This document shows, one piece after another, positions 1-8,929 of a DNA stretch of 64,000 nucleotides. The notes under the pieces were generated by a model. It had not been told where the DNA came from. It saw only the letters and a list, made by a program, of their open reading frames with translations, and searched no databases. Every line of letters begins with the position of its first letter. Positions within the stretch are counted from its first letter, which is position 1. The stretch is from UBA822 sp965249775 (GTDB lineage Bacteria > Gemmatimonadota > Gemmatimonadetes > Longimicrobiales > Gaopeijiaceae), in NCBI GenBank assembly GCA_965249775.1, contig OZ252253.1, forward strand, positions 1,612,001 to 1,676,000. The letters are read 5' to 3'. The translations under genes and the position numbers were made by a program.

Positions 1-107
1 GCGATGGGGTGCCCATGGCGCGTAATCGTCAGCGTCTCACCCGCTTCTACCCGTTTCAGCAGAGCGGGGAGGTGCGTTTTCGCCTCGTAGGATCCAATGG
101 TGGCCAC
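1..107 (-). CDS. Phd/YefM-type antitoxin, 3' end outside window
   Basis: The minus strand from a GTG at 107 reads VATIGSYEAKTHLPALLKRV and continues to the window edge. The pattern of a short beta strand, then EAKTHLPALL and a glycine-threonine turn is typical of the N-terminal DNA-binding half of Phd/YefM antitoxins. These neutralise a cognate toxin and repress their own promoter. Only about 35 codons are visible, so the toxin gene cannot be seen. The upstream palindromic repeats at 118-138 fit autoregulation. GTG is the only suitable start after the operator. Confidence 0.6.
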   Translation of the reverse strand, partial: MATIGSYEAKTHLPALLKRVEAGETLTITRHGHPI

Positions 108-117
108 GGCTACTCCT

Positions 118-138
118 AGACTAGTCTGACACTAGTCT
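118..138. promoter_or_regulatory. Probable antitoxin operator, two ACTAGTCT repeats
   Basis: ACTAGTCT occurs twice, at 120-127 and 131-138, spaced 11 bp apart on one face of the helix. The first lies in a perfect 10-bp palindrome AGACTAGTCT (118-127). It sits directly upstream of the antitoxin start at 107, where such antitoxins usually bind. Function is inferred. Confidence 0.5.
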
Positions 139-192
139 AAGTCTTCCGGTGGGACTTGGCCACCCCCGACGCGGCTCTGCTCTCAAGGCCAG

Positions 193-1395
193 ATGAAAAG
201 GGGCGTCAAGGCCAAACCCCCCAGCCTTTTGGTATACCTGGCCCTCTCCCCGCCGAACCTCGTCCACGGCCGCGACGAACTCTTTGTCTTCTTCCGGGTG
301 CCTCGCGAGCGCTTCGTGCTCCCGTTCGGCGATCGGGACGACTTCCGGCTCGGGTCCTGGCGTGGAGCTCCCTCACCGCACGCCGATTCCATCCGCCAGG
401 CGCTTAACGGTCGGCGTAGTCAACTGGCCCCTCTGGACCGCGAGTTTTTGGATTATCAGATGGCCCGGCGAGTCGAAGACTATCATGGGGCTCTGGACGC
501 CATGCGCCGGGTTGTTGAAATCGCTCCAGGTTCTGAGTTCCTCTGGAGGGCCGGACAGGCTGCGTTCGAACTGGGGCGTTACGCCGAGGCGATCGAATAC
601 TTGACGCAGGTCGATCCCGAAAGCGGATGGTTGCGCGGGTGGTACTTCTATTGGGGGGTTCTCACGTCGGCCCATCATTGGCTCGGTGAGCATCAAGAAG
701 AACTAGAGGCAGTCCGTCGGGGTCTTCGGCAGTTTCCCAACGACATGAAGCTACCGGAGATTCGGGCCCTTGCAGCGCTGGGACGAATCGACGAGCTCCA
801 GGCAATGCTCGAAAAAGTAGAGATACTAGGCCTGTACCTGGTAGCGGCTGACGAGCTCCTCATCCATGGTTACCCCGAGGCCGCACCCAAAATGTTGGAC
901 CGTGGCATATCGCGGCAGCAGGCTGCGCTCTCCAAGCCGCCGGGGGAGCCCGACTGGCCGGTAGACGGCTTTGAGTTCGCCCAGATGCTCTTCCTCAACG
1001 GACGCATCGACGAGGCCCGTGATTCGCTCGAAAGGGCCGTTGAGCGAGTTGCAGAGCGGAGTGACAGGCCCGCCCCAGTTCAGTACATGGCGTTTCTCGG
1101 AGTCATCGCGGGCATCGAGGGCGATCGACAACGGGCGCTGGAGATAGAGCAGTACGTTAGAGAGCAAGGGTGGCGACGAGAGTACCCCCAGTTCATGCAG
1201 GCGTTGTGGCAGGGCCGGATCGTGGCATCCTTGGGCGAGATTGAAAGGGCCAACGCTCTACTTCGGCCGGTTTTTACGGGCGAGGACTCAGAGAATGTTC
1301 ACCACCAATTGTCGCTTCCCTTCGGAATTCTGAGCGACTACCCCGCCCATCTGGAGTCAATGAGGCCGACGGCTAGTAGCCCGCTTCCCGACTGA
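193..1395 (+). pseudogene. SARP-like (BTAD/TPR) regulator, internally deleted
   Basis: This is a broken paralog of the intact regulator at 53456-56032. Its first residues (SLLVYLALSPPN, VHGRDELF) match the winged-helix start of the paralog. About 40 poorly matching residues follow. From residue about 66 (SIRQAL) the sequence matches the paralog again near its residue 530 and stays collinear to the end. The missing middle covers most of the DNA-binding domain, the BTAD domain and the membrane anchor. The remaining part is the TPR-like C-terminal region, ending in a serine-proline tail like the paralog. The frame is open, so a truncated protein could be made, but it could not act as a transcription factor. 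Confidence 0.75.
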
Positions 1396-1578
1396 CTGTT
1401 GACCCTTTCGCCACTAACCGCTCGATCGGCCGGGCGGGTGGCAGGGCCCTCGTCCCATCCAGCCATGTTGTTGCCACTGGACCCGGCTCACTGTCGGGGA
1501 TGCACCCCACGTCACGCCGTGTACGAGTCAGCCCTCGATTACACCCACACCATCCTCCGATCTTTTCACTTTGACGCC

Positions 1579-1598
1579 ATGTACTATATACGGTACAT
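1579..1598. promoter_or_regulatory. Inverted repeat upstream of HigA-like gene
   Basis: ATGTAC at 1579-1584 is repeated in inverted orientation as GTACAT at 1593-1598, in an AT-rich stretch unlike its surroundings. A further GTAC lies at 1612. It precedes the toxin remnant and antitoxin and is a plausible operator or promoter. The rest of 1396-1625 shows no gene. Confidence 0.35.
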
Positions 1599-1625
1599 TG
1601 TATTCTGCAAGGTACACTGTCAGGG

Positions 1626-1733
1626 CTGAAGAAGCTCCAGGTGCTCCTTCACGGCTTCGTGAAGAAGACTCGAAAGACGCCGAAGCCTGACCTGGCCCTT
1701 GCGAGGAAACGAGCAAAGGAGATCACATCGTGA
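1626..1733 (+). pseudogene. HigB/Gp49-type toxin, C-terminal remnant
   Basis: The frame reads LKKLQVLLHGFVKKTRKTPK and continues to a TGA at 1731-1733. This is the usual C-terminal end of HigB/RelE-superfamily (phage Gp49-like) mRNA-cleaving toxins. No N-terminal half is present: upstream is an AT-rich palindromic segment, not coding sequence. Its stop overlaps the GTG of the following antitoxin (GTGA, 1730-1733), the normal coupling of an intact pair. The toxin has probably been lost by a 5' deletion while the antitoxin survived. Confidence 0.6.
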
Positions 1734-2017
1734 GCAAGAACAAGGGACGTATCGGATCGTCCTTCGAGAGCTACCTCCAGGAGCAGGGGACCCTCGAAGA
1801 GACGACGGCCATTGCTGTGAAGCGCGTCTTGGCCTGGCAGTTGGAGCAGGCCATGGAAGAAAAGCAGCTGAGCAAGAACCAGATGGCGAAGGCGATGCAG
1901 ACCAGCCGGAGCCAACTGGACCGGATACTGGACCCGGATAATGACCGTATCCAGCTTGCCACCCTCACCGCAGCAGCGCGCGTTGTTGGCCGTCAGCTGC
2001 GCATCGAAATGGTTTGA
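1730..2017 (+). CDS. HigA-like XRE-family antitoxin
   Basis: A 95-residue protein with a helix-turn-helix in its C-terminal half (residues about 48-75, LSKNQMAKAMQTSRSQLDRI, then a DPDN turn and a second helix rich in alanine). This is the layout of antitoxins paired with Gp49-type toxins. The GTG start at 1730 is fixed by the GTGA overlap with the toxin remnant. It is expected to bind the toxin and repress the operon. With the toxin truncated, it may survive as a plain regulator or a neutraliser of related toxins elsewhere. Confidence 0.75.
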   Translation: MSKNKGRIGSSFESYLQEQGTLEETTAIAVKRVLAWQLEQAMEEKQLSKNQMAKAMQTSRSQLDRILDPDNDRIQLATLTAAARVVGRQLRIEMV

Positions 2018-2073
2018 TCGAGACGCGGCGGGGTCAGGCTTCTTGTGTAAACCAATAAAACGAGCGATTTTAG

Positions 2074-2089
2074 GATCTAAATTTAGATC
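2074..2089. promoter_or_regulatory. Perfect 16-bp palindrome, TA operator
   Basis: GATCTAAATTTAGATC is a perfect 16-bp palindrome in an AT-rich patch, 20 bp before the Phd-type start codon. Phd/YefM antitoxins bind such palindromes to repress their own operon. The role is inferred from position and symmetry. Confidence 0.55.
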
Positions 2090-2108
2090 TAAATAAAGGT
2101 TGTTTAAA

Positions 2109-2399
2109 ATGAAATCCGTCAAGGTTTCACAAGACATTCTGCCAGTCGGAGAGCTGAAGACGCACACGTCGCGCGTGCTGCGTCGGTTGCGGAATGCGCA
2201 GCGACCCATCGTCATTACGTTGAACGGCAAGCCTGCCGCCGTGTTGATCACACCTGAGGAATTCGATCGCCTCTACGAGCGTGAGCGGTTTGTGGAAGCA
2301 GTGGGCAAGGGCCTTGCCGATGCCGAAGCCGGGCGAGTGGTGGACGACGAAGCCTTGTCGGGCGAGTTGGATGCGGAATTTGGCTCGCATGAAACCTGA
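2109..2399 (+). CDS. Phd/YefM-family antitoxin
   Basis: A 96-residue protein. The N-terminal segment LPVGELKTHTSRVLRRL followed by PIVITLNGKPAAVL is the classic Phd/YefM fold (strand, helix, then two strands). The acidic C-terminal tail is the part that wraps the toxin. The ATG at 2109 is preferred over a TTG at 2100 because AAAGG lies at a suitable distance upstream. The stop overlaps the toxin ATG by one base (TGATG). It probably represses the operon through the palindrome at 2074-2089. Confidence 0.85.
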   Translation: MKSVKVSQDILPVGELKTHTSRVLRRLRNAQRPIVITLNGKPAAVLITPEEFDRLYERERFVEAVGKGLADAEAGRVVDDEALSGELDAEFGSHET

Positions 2400-4492
2400 T
2401 GAAGCTGCGCTGGACGGATCACGCACGTCGTGATTTGCTGGCGATTGGCCGATACATCGCGCGAGACAACCCCGATGCGGCACGCGGTTGGATCGAACAA
2501 CTGCCGGAACGGGCGCGGCTGGCTGCCGAGAACCCACTCGCGGGTCGGGTGGTTCCCGAACTCGGGCGCGATGACGTGAGAGAAGTCTTTCTACGATCCT
2601 ACCGCATCGTTTACAGCGTTGGGGATGACGCTGTCGACGTACTAACGGTGTTTGAGGGGCAGCGTCTGCTCCCAGAAGGGTTGATTCCTGATACTGAGCG
2701 TCAGCTACCGCCGGTTGGACTCCTCCTCCGCCTCCATCCGCTCCTGATAACGCTCCCCACTCAGGATGTTGGACAGTGCGTAATTCCCCTCGTGACACGC
2801 ATACTCGTACACCCGGTCGTTCAACTCCCTGAAAGGAATCTCGCCTCCCCACCGCTCCGTGTAGGTCGTGGGATCGTCGACCGTGAACTCATACAGGATG
2901 CCCGTCTCCACCCGCGTAAGACGCTCGGTCACCTTCAGGTCCTCCGTGGGAGGGATCCCGCGGAACGTCTGCTGGGGGTTGATGTTGGTGGTCTCGATGA
3001 CGAGCGCATCGCCCTCCCAATGCGCGCGGGAGTCGCCCATCCACGGACGCACGTGTGGCGGAAGCCTTTCACTGTCACCGATCGGGATGACACGGGCGTC
3101 GTGGACCATCTCCGACATCATCAGGATGTGGTCGGCCGTCTGCACGAAGATGTAGTTGTTGTTGTAGAAGTTGTTGGGCATCATGGGCGGACCGGCGCTC
3201 GACCCGAAAGACATGATGCACCGCTCCCCGAGTGGCCGAAGCTCGGGGTGGTCGTACTGGGCGAACTGGCCCCTGAATGCTCTACGCTCCGCCATCCGCT
3301 GCTGGCCCTCCGCCGTCAGGGCCGGTCGACGACCGTTCGACGGACGGGTGATGAGCGAGCTCCTGTACTGGCCGTTGACGACGGCGATGTTGTTGCCCCG
3401 ATCGATGTAGACGTTGTTGTACCCGCCGACGCTCCCGCCGCCGCCAAGTCCGCCAACCGAGGGCGCGGATCGATTGGGATCACTGGGTTGAGCGCGGCTG
3501 ACGACTCGGGCCACCTCATTATCCTGGAGCCGCTCGACCTCCTCGAAGCTGAGAATCGGGCCGTCCCGGTCTTCCGGGCGCTCAAACGGCGTGATGGTCA
3601 CGTTGGTCCAGGTCCCTTGGAAGTCCGGACGGCCGTCCGGCGTCCTGGGGACTTCCCAATCAGCGCTCGATCGGGACTGTGCCGCAGCAGAGGTGACCAG
3701 CCCATCGGCTGCGATCACCAGGCAAAGCGCCGTAAGTACGGTGGAATAACGTGCGATCATCTTAAGCCTCCTCTGAGCACCTTACGATTCTTGATCGGTC
3801 CGCCCGCATATAATCTCACCTGCAGCTCGATTGTGCCAGTTCAGCCCTCTCGGCCCCTACCGGCGGTTGGGCTCCTCCCCCGCCTCCAACCGCTCCTGAT
3901 ACCGCGCACCACTCAGAATGTTGGACATCGCGTAATTCCCCTCGTGACACGCGTACTCGTAGACCCGGTCGTTCAGCGGCAGGAATGGAATCTCGCCTCC
4001 CCACGACTCTGTGTAGGTCGTCGGATCGTCGACCGTGAACTCGTACAGGATGCCGCTCTCCACTCTTGTAAGACGCTCAGTCACCTTCAGGTTCTCCGTG
4101 GGAACGATCCCGCGGAAAGTCTGCTGGGGGTTGATGTTGGTGGTCTCGATGACGAGCGCATCGCCCTCCCAATGCGCGCGGGAGTCGCCCATCCACGGAC
4201 GCACGTGTGGTGGAAGACGTTGACTGTCACCCATCGGGATGACACGAGAGTCGTGGACCATCTCCGACATGATCAGGATGTGGTCGGGAGTCTGCACGAA
4301 GATGTAGTTGTTGTTGTAGAAGTTGTTGGGAATCATGGGCGGACCCGCGCTCGACCCGAAGGACAGGATGCACCGTTCCCCGAGTCCCCGGATCTCCGGG
4401 TGGTCGTACTGCGCGAACTGGCCCCTGAATGCTCTACGCTCCGCCGTTCGCTGCTGGCCCTCCGCCGTCAGCGCAGGCCTACGGCCGTCTGA
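2399..4492 (+). CDS. ParE/RelE-type toxin with abnormal C-terminal readthrough
   Basis: Residues 1 to about 96 form a normal ParE/RelE-superfamily toxin (KLRWTDHARRDLLAIGRYIA, a helical pair, then FLRSYRIVYSV and a C-terminal strand ending near EGQRLLPEG). Such toxins are usually 90-105 residues. Here no stop follows. The frame stays open for another 600 codons, reading antisense through the two secreted-protein genes at 2705-4921. The toxin domain ends near 2690. The natural stop was probably lost when the gene was joined to the downstream sequence. Whether a toxin with this extension folds or is degraded is unknown. The intact antitoxin partner lies immediately upstream. Confidence 0.65.
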   Translation: MKLRWTDHARRDLLAIGRYIARDNPDAARGWIEQLPERARLAAENPLAGRVVPELGRDDVREVFLRSYRIVYSVGDDAVDVLTVFEGQRLLPEGLIPDTERQLPPVGLLLRLHPLLITLPTQDVGQCVIPLVTRILVHPVVQLPERNLASPPLRVGRGIVDRELIQDARLHPRKTLGHLQVLRGRDPAERLLGVDVGGLDDERIALPMRAGVAHPRTHVWRKPFTVTDRDDTGVVDHLRHHQDVVGRLHEDVVVVVEVVGHHGRTGARPERHDAPLPEWPKLGVVVLGELAPECSTLRHPLLALRRQGRSTTVRRTGDERAPVLAVDDGDVVAPIDVDVVVPADAPAAAKSANRGRGSIGITGLSAADDSGHLIILEPLDLLEAENRAVPVFRALKRRDGHVGPGPLEVRTAVRRPGDFPISARSGLCRSRGDQPIGCDHQAKRRKYGGITCDHLKPPLSTLRFLIGPPAYNLTCSSIVPVQPSRPLPAVGLLPRLQPLLIPRTTQNVGHRVIPLVTRVLVDPVVQRQEWNLASPRLCVGRRIVDRELVQDAALHSCKTLSHLQVLRGNDPAESLLGVDVGGLDDERIALPMRAGVAHPRTHVWWKTLTVTHRDDTRVVDHLRHDQDVVGSLHEDVVVVVEVVGNHGRTRARPEGQDAPFPESPDLRVVVLRELAPECSTLRRSLLALRRQRRPTAV
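2705..3760 (-). CDS. Secreted protein of unknown function, paralog 1
   Basis: A 351-residue exported protein starting MIARYSTVLTALCLVIAADG with a signal peptide cleaved near AAAQS. The mature part begins DWEVPRTPDGRPDFQGTW, followed by a glycine-rich linker and conserved blocks such as CIMSFGSSAGPP, a polyasparagine-tyrosine turn, HVRPWMGDSRAHWEGDALVI and YEYACHEGNYAL. Three copies occur here (2705, 3857, 56040), 65-80% identical by eye. Similar secreted proteins occur widely in Acidobacteriota and Gemmatimonadota. I know of no assigned function. The two cysteines are conserved in all copies. The gene is antisense to the overextended toxin frame. Confidence 0.85.
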   Translation of the reverse strand: MIARYSTVLTALCLVIAADGLVTSAAAQSRSSADWEVPRTPDGRPDFQGTWTNVTITPFERPEDRDGPILSFEEVERLQDNEVARVVSRAQPSDPNRSAPSVGGLGGGGSVGGYNNVYIDRGNNIAVVNGQYRSSLITRPSNGRRPALTAEGQQRMAERRAFRGQFAQYDHPELRPLGERCIMSFGSSAGPPMMPNNFYNNNYIFVQTADHILMMSEMVHDARVIPIGDSERLPPHVRPWMGDSRAHWEGDALVIETTNINPQQTFRGIPPTEDLKVTERLTRVETGILYEFTVDDPTTYTERWGGEIPFRELNDRVYEYACHEGNYALSNILSGERYQERMEAEEESNRR

Positions 4493-4921
4493 AGGACGGG
4501 TGATGAGCGAGCTCCTGTATTGGCCGTCGACGATGGCGATGTTGGTGCCGTGATCGATGTAGACGTTGTTGTAGTTGTACGCGCCGGCGCTCCCGGGGCG
4601 GGTAAGAATTCCCCCAACCGGGGGCGCGGCCCGATCAGGGTCGCTGGCCCGAGCGCCCCTCTCGATCTGGGACTCGGCGTTCCCTTGTAGCCGCTCTACC
4701 TCCTCAAACGTGAGAATCGGGCTGTCCTGGTCCCGTGGACGCTCAAACGGCGTGATGGTCACGTTGGTCCAAGTCCCCTGGAAGTCCGGACGGCCGTCCG
4801 GCGTCCTGGGGATCTCCCAATCAGCGCTCGATTGGGACTGCGCCGCGGCAGGGGTGACCAGCCCATCCGCTGCGATCACCAGGCAAAGCGCCGTAAGTAC
4901 GGTGGAATAACGTGCGATCAT
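3857..4921 (-). CDS. Secreted protein of unknown function, paralog 2
   Basis: A 354-residue tandem paralog of the gene at 2705, with the same signal peptide and block order. It differs mainly in the low-complexity linker at residues about 80-115, which is longer and contains YNYNNVYIDHG. The gap to the next gene is 96 bp and resembles its own upstream region, so the pair arose by tandem duplication. The start at 4921 has a GGAGG-type ribosome site upstream. The TRPSDGRRPALTAEGQQR and ETTNINPQQTFRGI blocks are nearly unchanged, so the copies are recent. Confidence 0.85.
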   Translation of the reverse strand: MIARYSTVLTALCLVIAADGLVTPAAAQSQSSADWEIPRTPDGRPDFQGTWTNVTITPFERPRDQDSPILTFEEVERLQGNAESQIERGARASDPDRAAPPVGGILTRPGSAGAYNYNNVYIDHGTNIAIVDGQYRSSLITRPSDGRRPALTAEGQQRTAERRAFRGQFAQYDHPEIRGLGERCILSFGSSAGPPMIPNNFYNNNYIFVQTPDHILIMSEMVHDSRVIPMGDSQRLPPHVRPWMGDSRAHWEGDALVIETTNINPQQTFRGIVPTENLKVTERLTRVESGILYEFTVDDPTTYTESWGGEIPFLPLNDRVYEYACHEGNYAMSNILSGARYQERLEAGEEPNRR

Positions 4922-5030
4922 TTTCAGCCTCCTCCGAGCACCCTACGATTCTTGATCGGTCCGCCCGCGTACAATCTCACCCGCGGCTCGTTTGTGCCAG
5001 TCCACTCGCTGTCCTGGCGTGGTCGTAGCT

Positions 5031-6480
5031 CTAGAGCGGCGAACTCCAGAGCCGATCCATGAGATCGTTACCGGTGGCGGAGCCCAGCAGCCCGTCTTGC
5101 ACAGCCGCTTCGAGATCTCCCACCGCCCCCTCGATGTTGCCTACCGCAGCCTGATTGTCGGGTGGGGTCTTTTCGAGTTCTTCTATTGCGGTCAGCACCG
5201 TCGCAAGGCCGTCCTCCGTCTTGTCCGCAAGAGGCGTGTTCGGATTGGCTTGGATGATCGTGTTCAAGTCGTTCGCGACGGACTCCAGCAAGGTGAGCGG
5301 GTCCGCGATCCCAACCACGACAAGCACAAGATTATTCCCGGTCAGGTTGGGCTCGAATGACAACCCGAAGCCAAGGTCCAGACCATTCTTGGCGGCGAAG
5401 TCGCCTGTGGCGGAGCTGAAGGTCATAACCTCAAAGGTTTCGCCCGGGCTCGGGCTGAACCCGCCGATCAAGCTGATATTGAGCGTGCCGTCAAGCGCGG
5501 CATTGCCGGTGATGTTGAGCTGATCGAAGCCTGTTCCGGGCGCCAGGCCGCCAACCTCGACGTTGAGCACGCCGGTTGGGGTTTGGGTGTAATTCCCAAC
5601 AATCTCGAGGATGTCGGGCGAGAAGCCAGGGTTGACCTGGCCTGCGTTGGAGACATTACCGGTGATGGTTCCGAAGCCGGAGAGGCTGCCGCCCTGGATG
5701 TCCATCGTGGTGGTCGATGCCAGGTCACCGCCATTCAGAATGGTGCTACCTGCGGCCTGTGTGTAGCCGTTAGCAAACCGCAGGGTGCCGCTCTGCACCT
5801 CCACCGTGCCACCGCCGGTGTTGTTGACGGACAACCAAAGCGTCGCTGTGCCCGCACCGCCCGACTTGCGCAGCGTCCCGGTGTTGTTCAGCGTCGAGAC
5901 TGTGGTGATGAAGGCCTGGCCGCCCGCGTCCCCGATGATGTCGATGATCCCGGTGTTGTTGAACACTGCCCCGTTGCCGGCGAAGAATATGGGGGGGTCC
6001 CAGATCGCGGTTCCCGAATTGTCGATGGTCCGTCCATCGAGGACCACAGAGCCGGGGCCACTCATCAACATCCCGCCGTCGGCGATCGTCTTGCCTGTGC
6101 CGCTCATCGTGCCGCCCGACCAGGTCAAGAGACCTTCGACTGTCCGATCGCCGGCTCCCGTTAATGTCCCCCCGGTGATCGATACCGTACCTGGCACGGT
6201 CATGTCGACTCCGGCCTCCAGCGAGAACGTCCCGCCGCTAAACTCCAGGCCGGCGCTAGCCAAGACGTCCAACGGCGAATCCGTAGTGCCCCCGTTAGCA
6301 AACCGCAGGGTGCCGCTCTGCACCTCCACCGTGCCACCGCCGGTGTTGTTGACGGACAACCAAAGCGTCGCTGTGCCCGCACCGCCCGACTTGCGCAGCG
6401 TCCCGGTGTTGTTCAGCGTCGAGACTGTGGTGATGAAGGCCTGGCCGCCCGCGTCCCCGATGATGTCGATGATCCCGGTG
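5031..6480 (-). pseudogene. Repeat-rich surface lipoprotein, 3' part (split by prophage)
   Basis: This is the C-terminal portion of the gene whose 5' part lies at 51059-53214. It holds one full 525-bp repeat (5956-6480), a partial repeat (about 5766-5955), and then a unique C-terminal region with beta-helix-like GTLNISLIGGFSPSPGETF. That is followed by a segment rich in acidic residues and alanine, ending SATGNDLMDRLWSSPL. There is no autotransporter beta-barrel. Just inside the prophage a TAG in frame ends the reading frame. Joining 53214-51052 to 6473-5031 gives 3,606 bp, exactly 1,202 codons, so the break is clean. A downstream fragment could start at an internal ATG (6359), but no ribosome site supports this. 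Confidence 0.9.
6474..6480. other. attL core CCCGGTG
   Basis: The host sequence GATGATCCCGGTG stops matching the 525-bp repeat unit at 6480. The same seven bases open the right junction at 51052-51058, where the repeat resumes as TTGTTGAACACTGCC. Uninterrupted copies of the joined sequence are present at 5949, 51577 and 52102. This defines the prophage boundary and a 7-bp core, a usual overlap length for tyrosine recombinases. Confidence 0.85.
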
Positions 6481-6644
6481 ATCTACCACAATCGAGCAAA
6501 TACAACACCCTGTGGCCTGGCTTATGGCAAACCGTTGTTTTTGCTGTCACCCCTGGACCCTCTTTTCGATGTACTGAACGGCGGCCCGGTAGGTGTCAGG
6601 AATAAGGTGGGCGTAGGTCTCCTCGACGACCTTGGTCGTGTCAC

Positions 6645-7748
6645 CTAGTGTAGTGTCGCCAAAGTCTCATTGGCTTTGTTGACCTTCTTGAGGATCTGGC
6701 GGACGGTGGCTGTCCATGTGAAAGGTGTGGGGTTTTCGTTGCGGCACTCGATGTAGTCGGTGATGGCTTGGATCAACTCGTCCACGCTGGTAACGGCGAG
6801 CCGCCGCAGTTGTCGCTCGGTGAGTTCGCTGAAGAAGCGTTCGACAAGATTGAGCCACGAGGCCGAGGTGGGCGTGAAATGGAAATGGACTCGCCGATGA
6901 CGTTGGAGCCACTGTTTCACCTTGGGATGTTTGTGCGTGGCGTAGTTGTCGAGGATGACGTGGATGTCGAGATCCTTGGCCGTCGTGCGCACGACCGTGT
7001 TCATGAACTTGAGAAACTCCTGATGGCGATGCTTCGGCATGCACTCCTGAATGACGTGGCCGGTGGCCACATCGAGGGCCGCAAATAGCGTGGTCGTGCC
7101 ATGGCGCTTGTAATCGTGGGTGAAGGTGCCGGCGCGCCCGCGCTTCAGCGGCAGGCCTGGCTGGGTGCGATCCAGGGCCTGGATCTGGCTCTTCTCATCA
7201 AAGGAGAAGACGATCGCCCGCTCAGGCGGCTGCAGGTACAACCCGACGACATCCCGGAGTTTTTCTACGAAGGCGGGGTCGGTGGACAACTTGAACGACC
7301 GGACCCGATGGGGGCGCAACCCATGGGCCTTCCAGATGCGCGCAATCGTGGAGTGATGCAAGCCGGTCACTTCGGCCATCAGCCGCGTACTCCAATGGGT
7401 GCCGCGGCCCGTGGGCGGCGTCGTTTGTGTCGTGCGGTGCACGATGGCTTCTTCCTCGGCCAGGGTAATACGTTTCGGGCGTCCCGACCGCGGGCGGTCG
7501 GCCCGGAGGGCCGCAAGCCCGCCAGCCTCATACCGATCCAACCAGAGTGTGACGGTCGGGCGCGAGACGCCGACATCACCACAAATAGTCGAGCCCGAGT
7601 CCCCCGCAGCGGACCCGAGCACAATGCGGGCGCGCTCGACCACGCGTTGGGGGGTCGTGCGGGATCGGACCAGCGATTCGAGGCGCGCGCGGTCCCCGCG
7701 GCGCAGTGGCATAACACGTATGGGTAGTGGCATGTCATACAATACCAC
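6645..7748 (-). CDS. IS630-family transposase
   Basis: A protein of up to 367 residues, catalysing cut-and-paste transposition into TA. An N-terminal pair of helix-turn-helix segments (VERARIVLGSAAG, VSRPTVTLWLDRYEAGG) is followed by a second winged helix (LHHSTIARIWKAHGL) and a DDE nuclease domain. The acidic triad is visible as FSFDEKS, VILDNYATHKHP and WLNLVERFFSEL. The start is the GTG at 7748 or the ATG of MPLPIRV at 7733. The stop TAG is formed by the TA target duplication plus the next flanking base, so the last codon of the frame depends on the insertion site. All motifs are intact, so it is probably active. Confidence 0.93.
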   Translation of the reverse strand: MVLYDMPLPIRVMPLRRGDRARLESLVRSRTTPQRVVERARIVLGSAAGDSGSTICGDVGVSRPTVTLWLDRYEAGGLAALRADRPRSGRPKRITLAEEEAIVHRTTQTTPPTGRGTHWSTRLMAEVTGLHHSTIARIWKAHGLRPHRVRSFKLSTDPAFVEKLRDVVGLYLQPPERAIVFSFDEKSQIQALDRTQPGLPLKRGRAGTFTHDYKRHGTTTLFAALDVATGHVIQECMPKHRHQEFLKFMNTVVRTTAKDLDIHVILDNYATHKHPKVKQWLQRHRRVHFHFTPTSASWLNLVERFFSELTERQLRRLAVTSVDELIQAITDYIECRNENPTPFTWTATVRQILKKVNKANETLATLH

Positions 7749-7788
7749 GTAGCCTTATATCATGCAAGATAATTTAGCGACACTACAC
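6648..7788 (-). mobile_element. IS630-family insertion sequence
   Basis: A 1,141-bp element bounded by near-perfect inverted repeats: GTGTAGTGTCGCCAAA at the left end and the reverse complement of TTTAGCGACACTACAC at the right, with one mismatch. It is flanked by a TA at 6646-6647 and 7789-7790, the target duplication expected of the IS630/Tc1 group. It contains one transposase gene filling nearly the whole element. The target is the prophage integrase, 32 codons from its end. The near-perfect ends and open transposase indicate a recent insertion. Confidence 0.93.
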
Positions 7789-8929
7789 TAGCAGGGTGGC
7801 GATCACATTGAGCGGAACGCCGTCCTGGGCCAGCCATGAGGCGTAAGTGTGACGACCCGAATGCAGCGTGAGCCCGTCGCCCTCCCTTCCGTACTTGATC
7901 CCGGCCAGCTCGAAGGCGTCCTGGGTCCAGCGAGCCGAGGTGCCGGCCGTCACAGGCTGGTCGCCGCGATGAGGGCTCACAATCAAGTACCGCTCCCCGG
8001 CATAGCCTCTGCGGAGGTGGTCTTCGATGATCGTGACGAGGCTCTCGGTGATCGGCACGTCCCTTTCCCCCCGCCGCGTCTTCGGCCTCCAGGAGTAAAC
8101 ATCCTTTCGGGACTGGACGCGGATGAGCGGTTCGGGGCTCTCCAGGAGCACATCCACGTCGGTGCGCAGATGCAGAATCTCGCCTTGGCGCAGTCCGGCG
8201 AGGAACGCAATCGCGATCATCGCCCGGCTGGGGATCCCGACCATACTGCGGTCCAGGTCCATCCACTCCGGTGGAGTCAAGAACACAGCCCGTGTGGGCC
8301 GGACCTCGGGCATCTCGACGCCCTTCCAGGGGTTGCTACGGATCGCGGGCTGTACGTTGCGGCGAGCGAGCAGGTCGGCCTCCTCGTCCATGACCATGCT
8401 CCAGAGTGCCCCGCACACGACCTGGCAAGCCCCTTGGCTGGCAGGTGCCCACGGACGCCCCGCTGTGCTTGCTTTCGGGCCGTGCAGGTACGCGCGCGCC
8501 TCGTCGACCGTCAGCTCTTCCATAGGGAAGTCCGAGCCAACGTCTCTCTCAAGGTGCCCGAGAACGGTCCGATACCTCTTGATGGTGGCCCTGCTGCGTG
8601 TGGCTTCTTTGAGCATCAGGAATCGTTCGATCGCTGGCCCGAGCCGGGGCGAGTCGGAGCCCATGCGCCTGAGCTTGGTGGCGTCGCCGTTACGTAGCGC
8701 GGCCTGAGCGTCGGTGATGTGCATGTCGCCACGGCGGATCGCCTCAAGCACGCCCCAGTCGCCTCGGTCCATGAGCTGAGTCAGGACGGTATGACGCTCG
8801 GTGGCCACATCCCGATCGCCGGTCCTGAGCGAGATCGCGAGCCGCCCGCCGTTGAACCGTGAGTGCCGACGGTCGAAGTAGGCGCGGCCAGCTCGCCATA
8901 CGAGGCCCTTGGGGGCACGTGAGCGCTTT

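Noticed and set aside
2127..2852. Minus-strand frame of 241 codons over the Phd/ParE pair
   Set aside because: No domain, and it lies opposite well-supported toxin-antitoxin genes.
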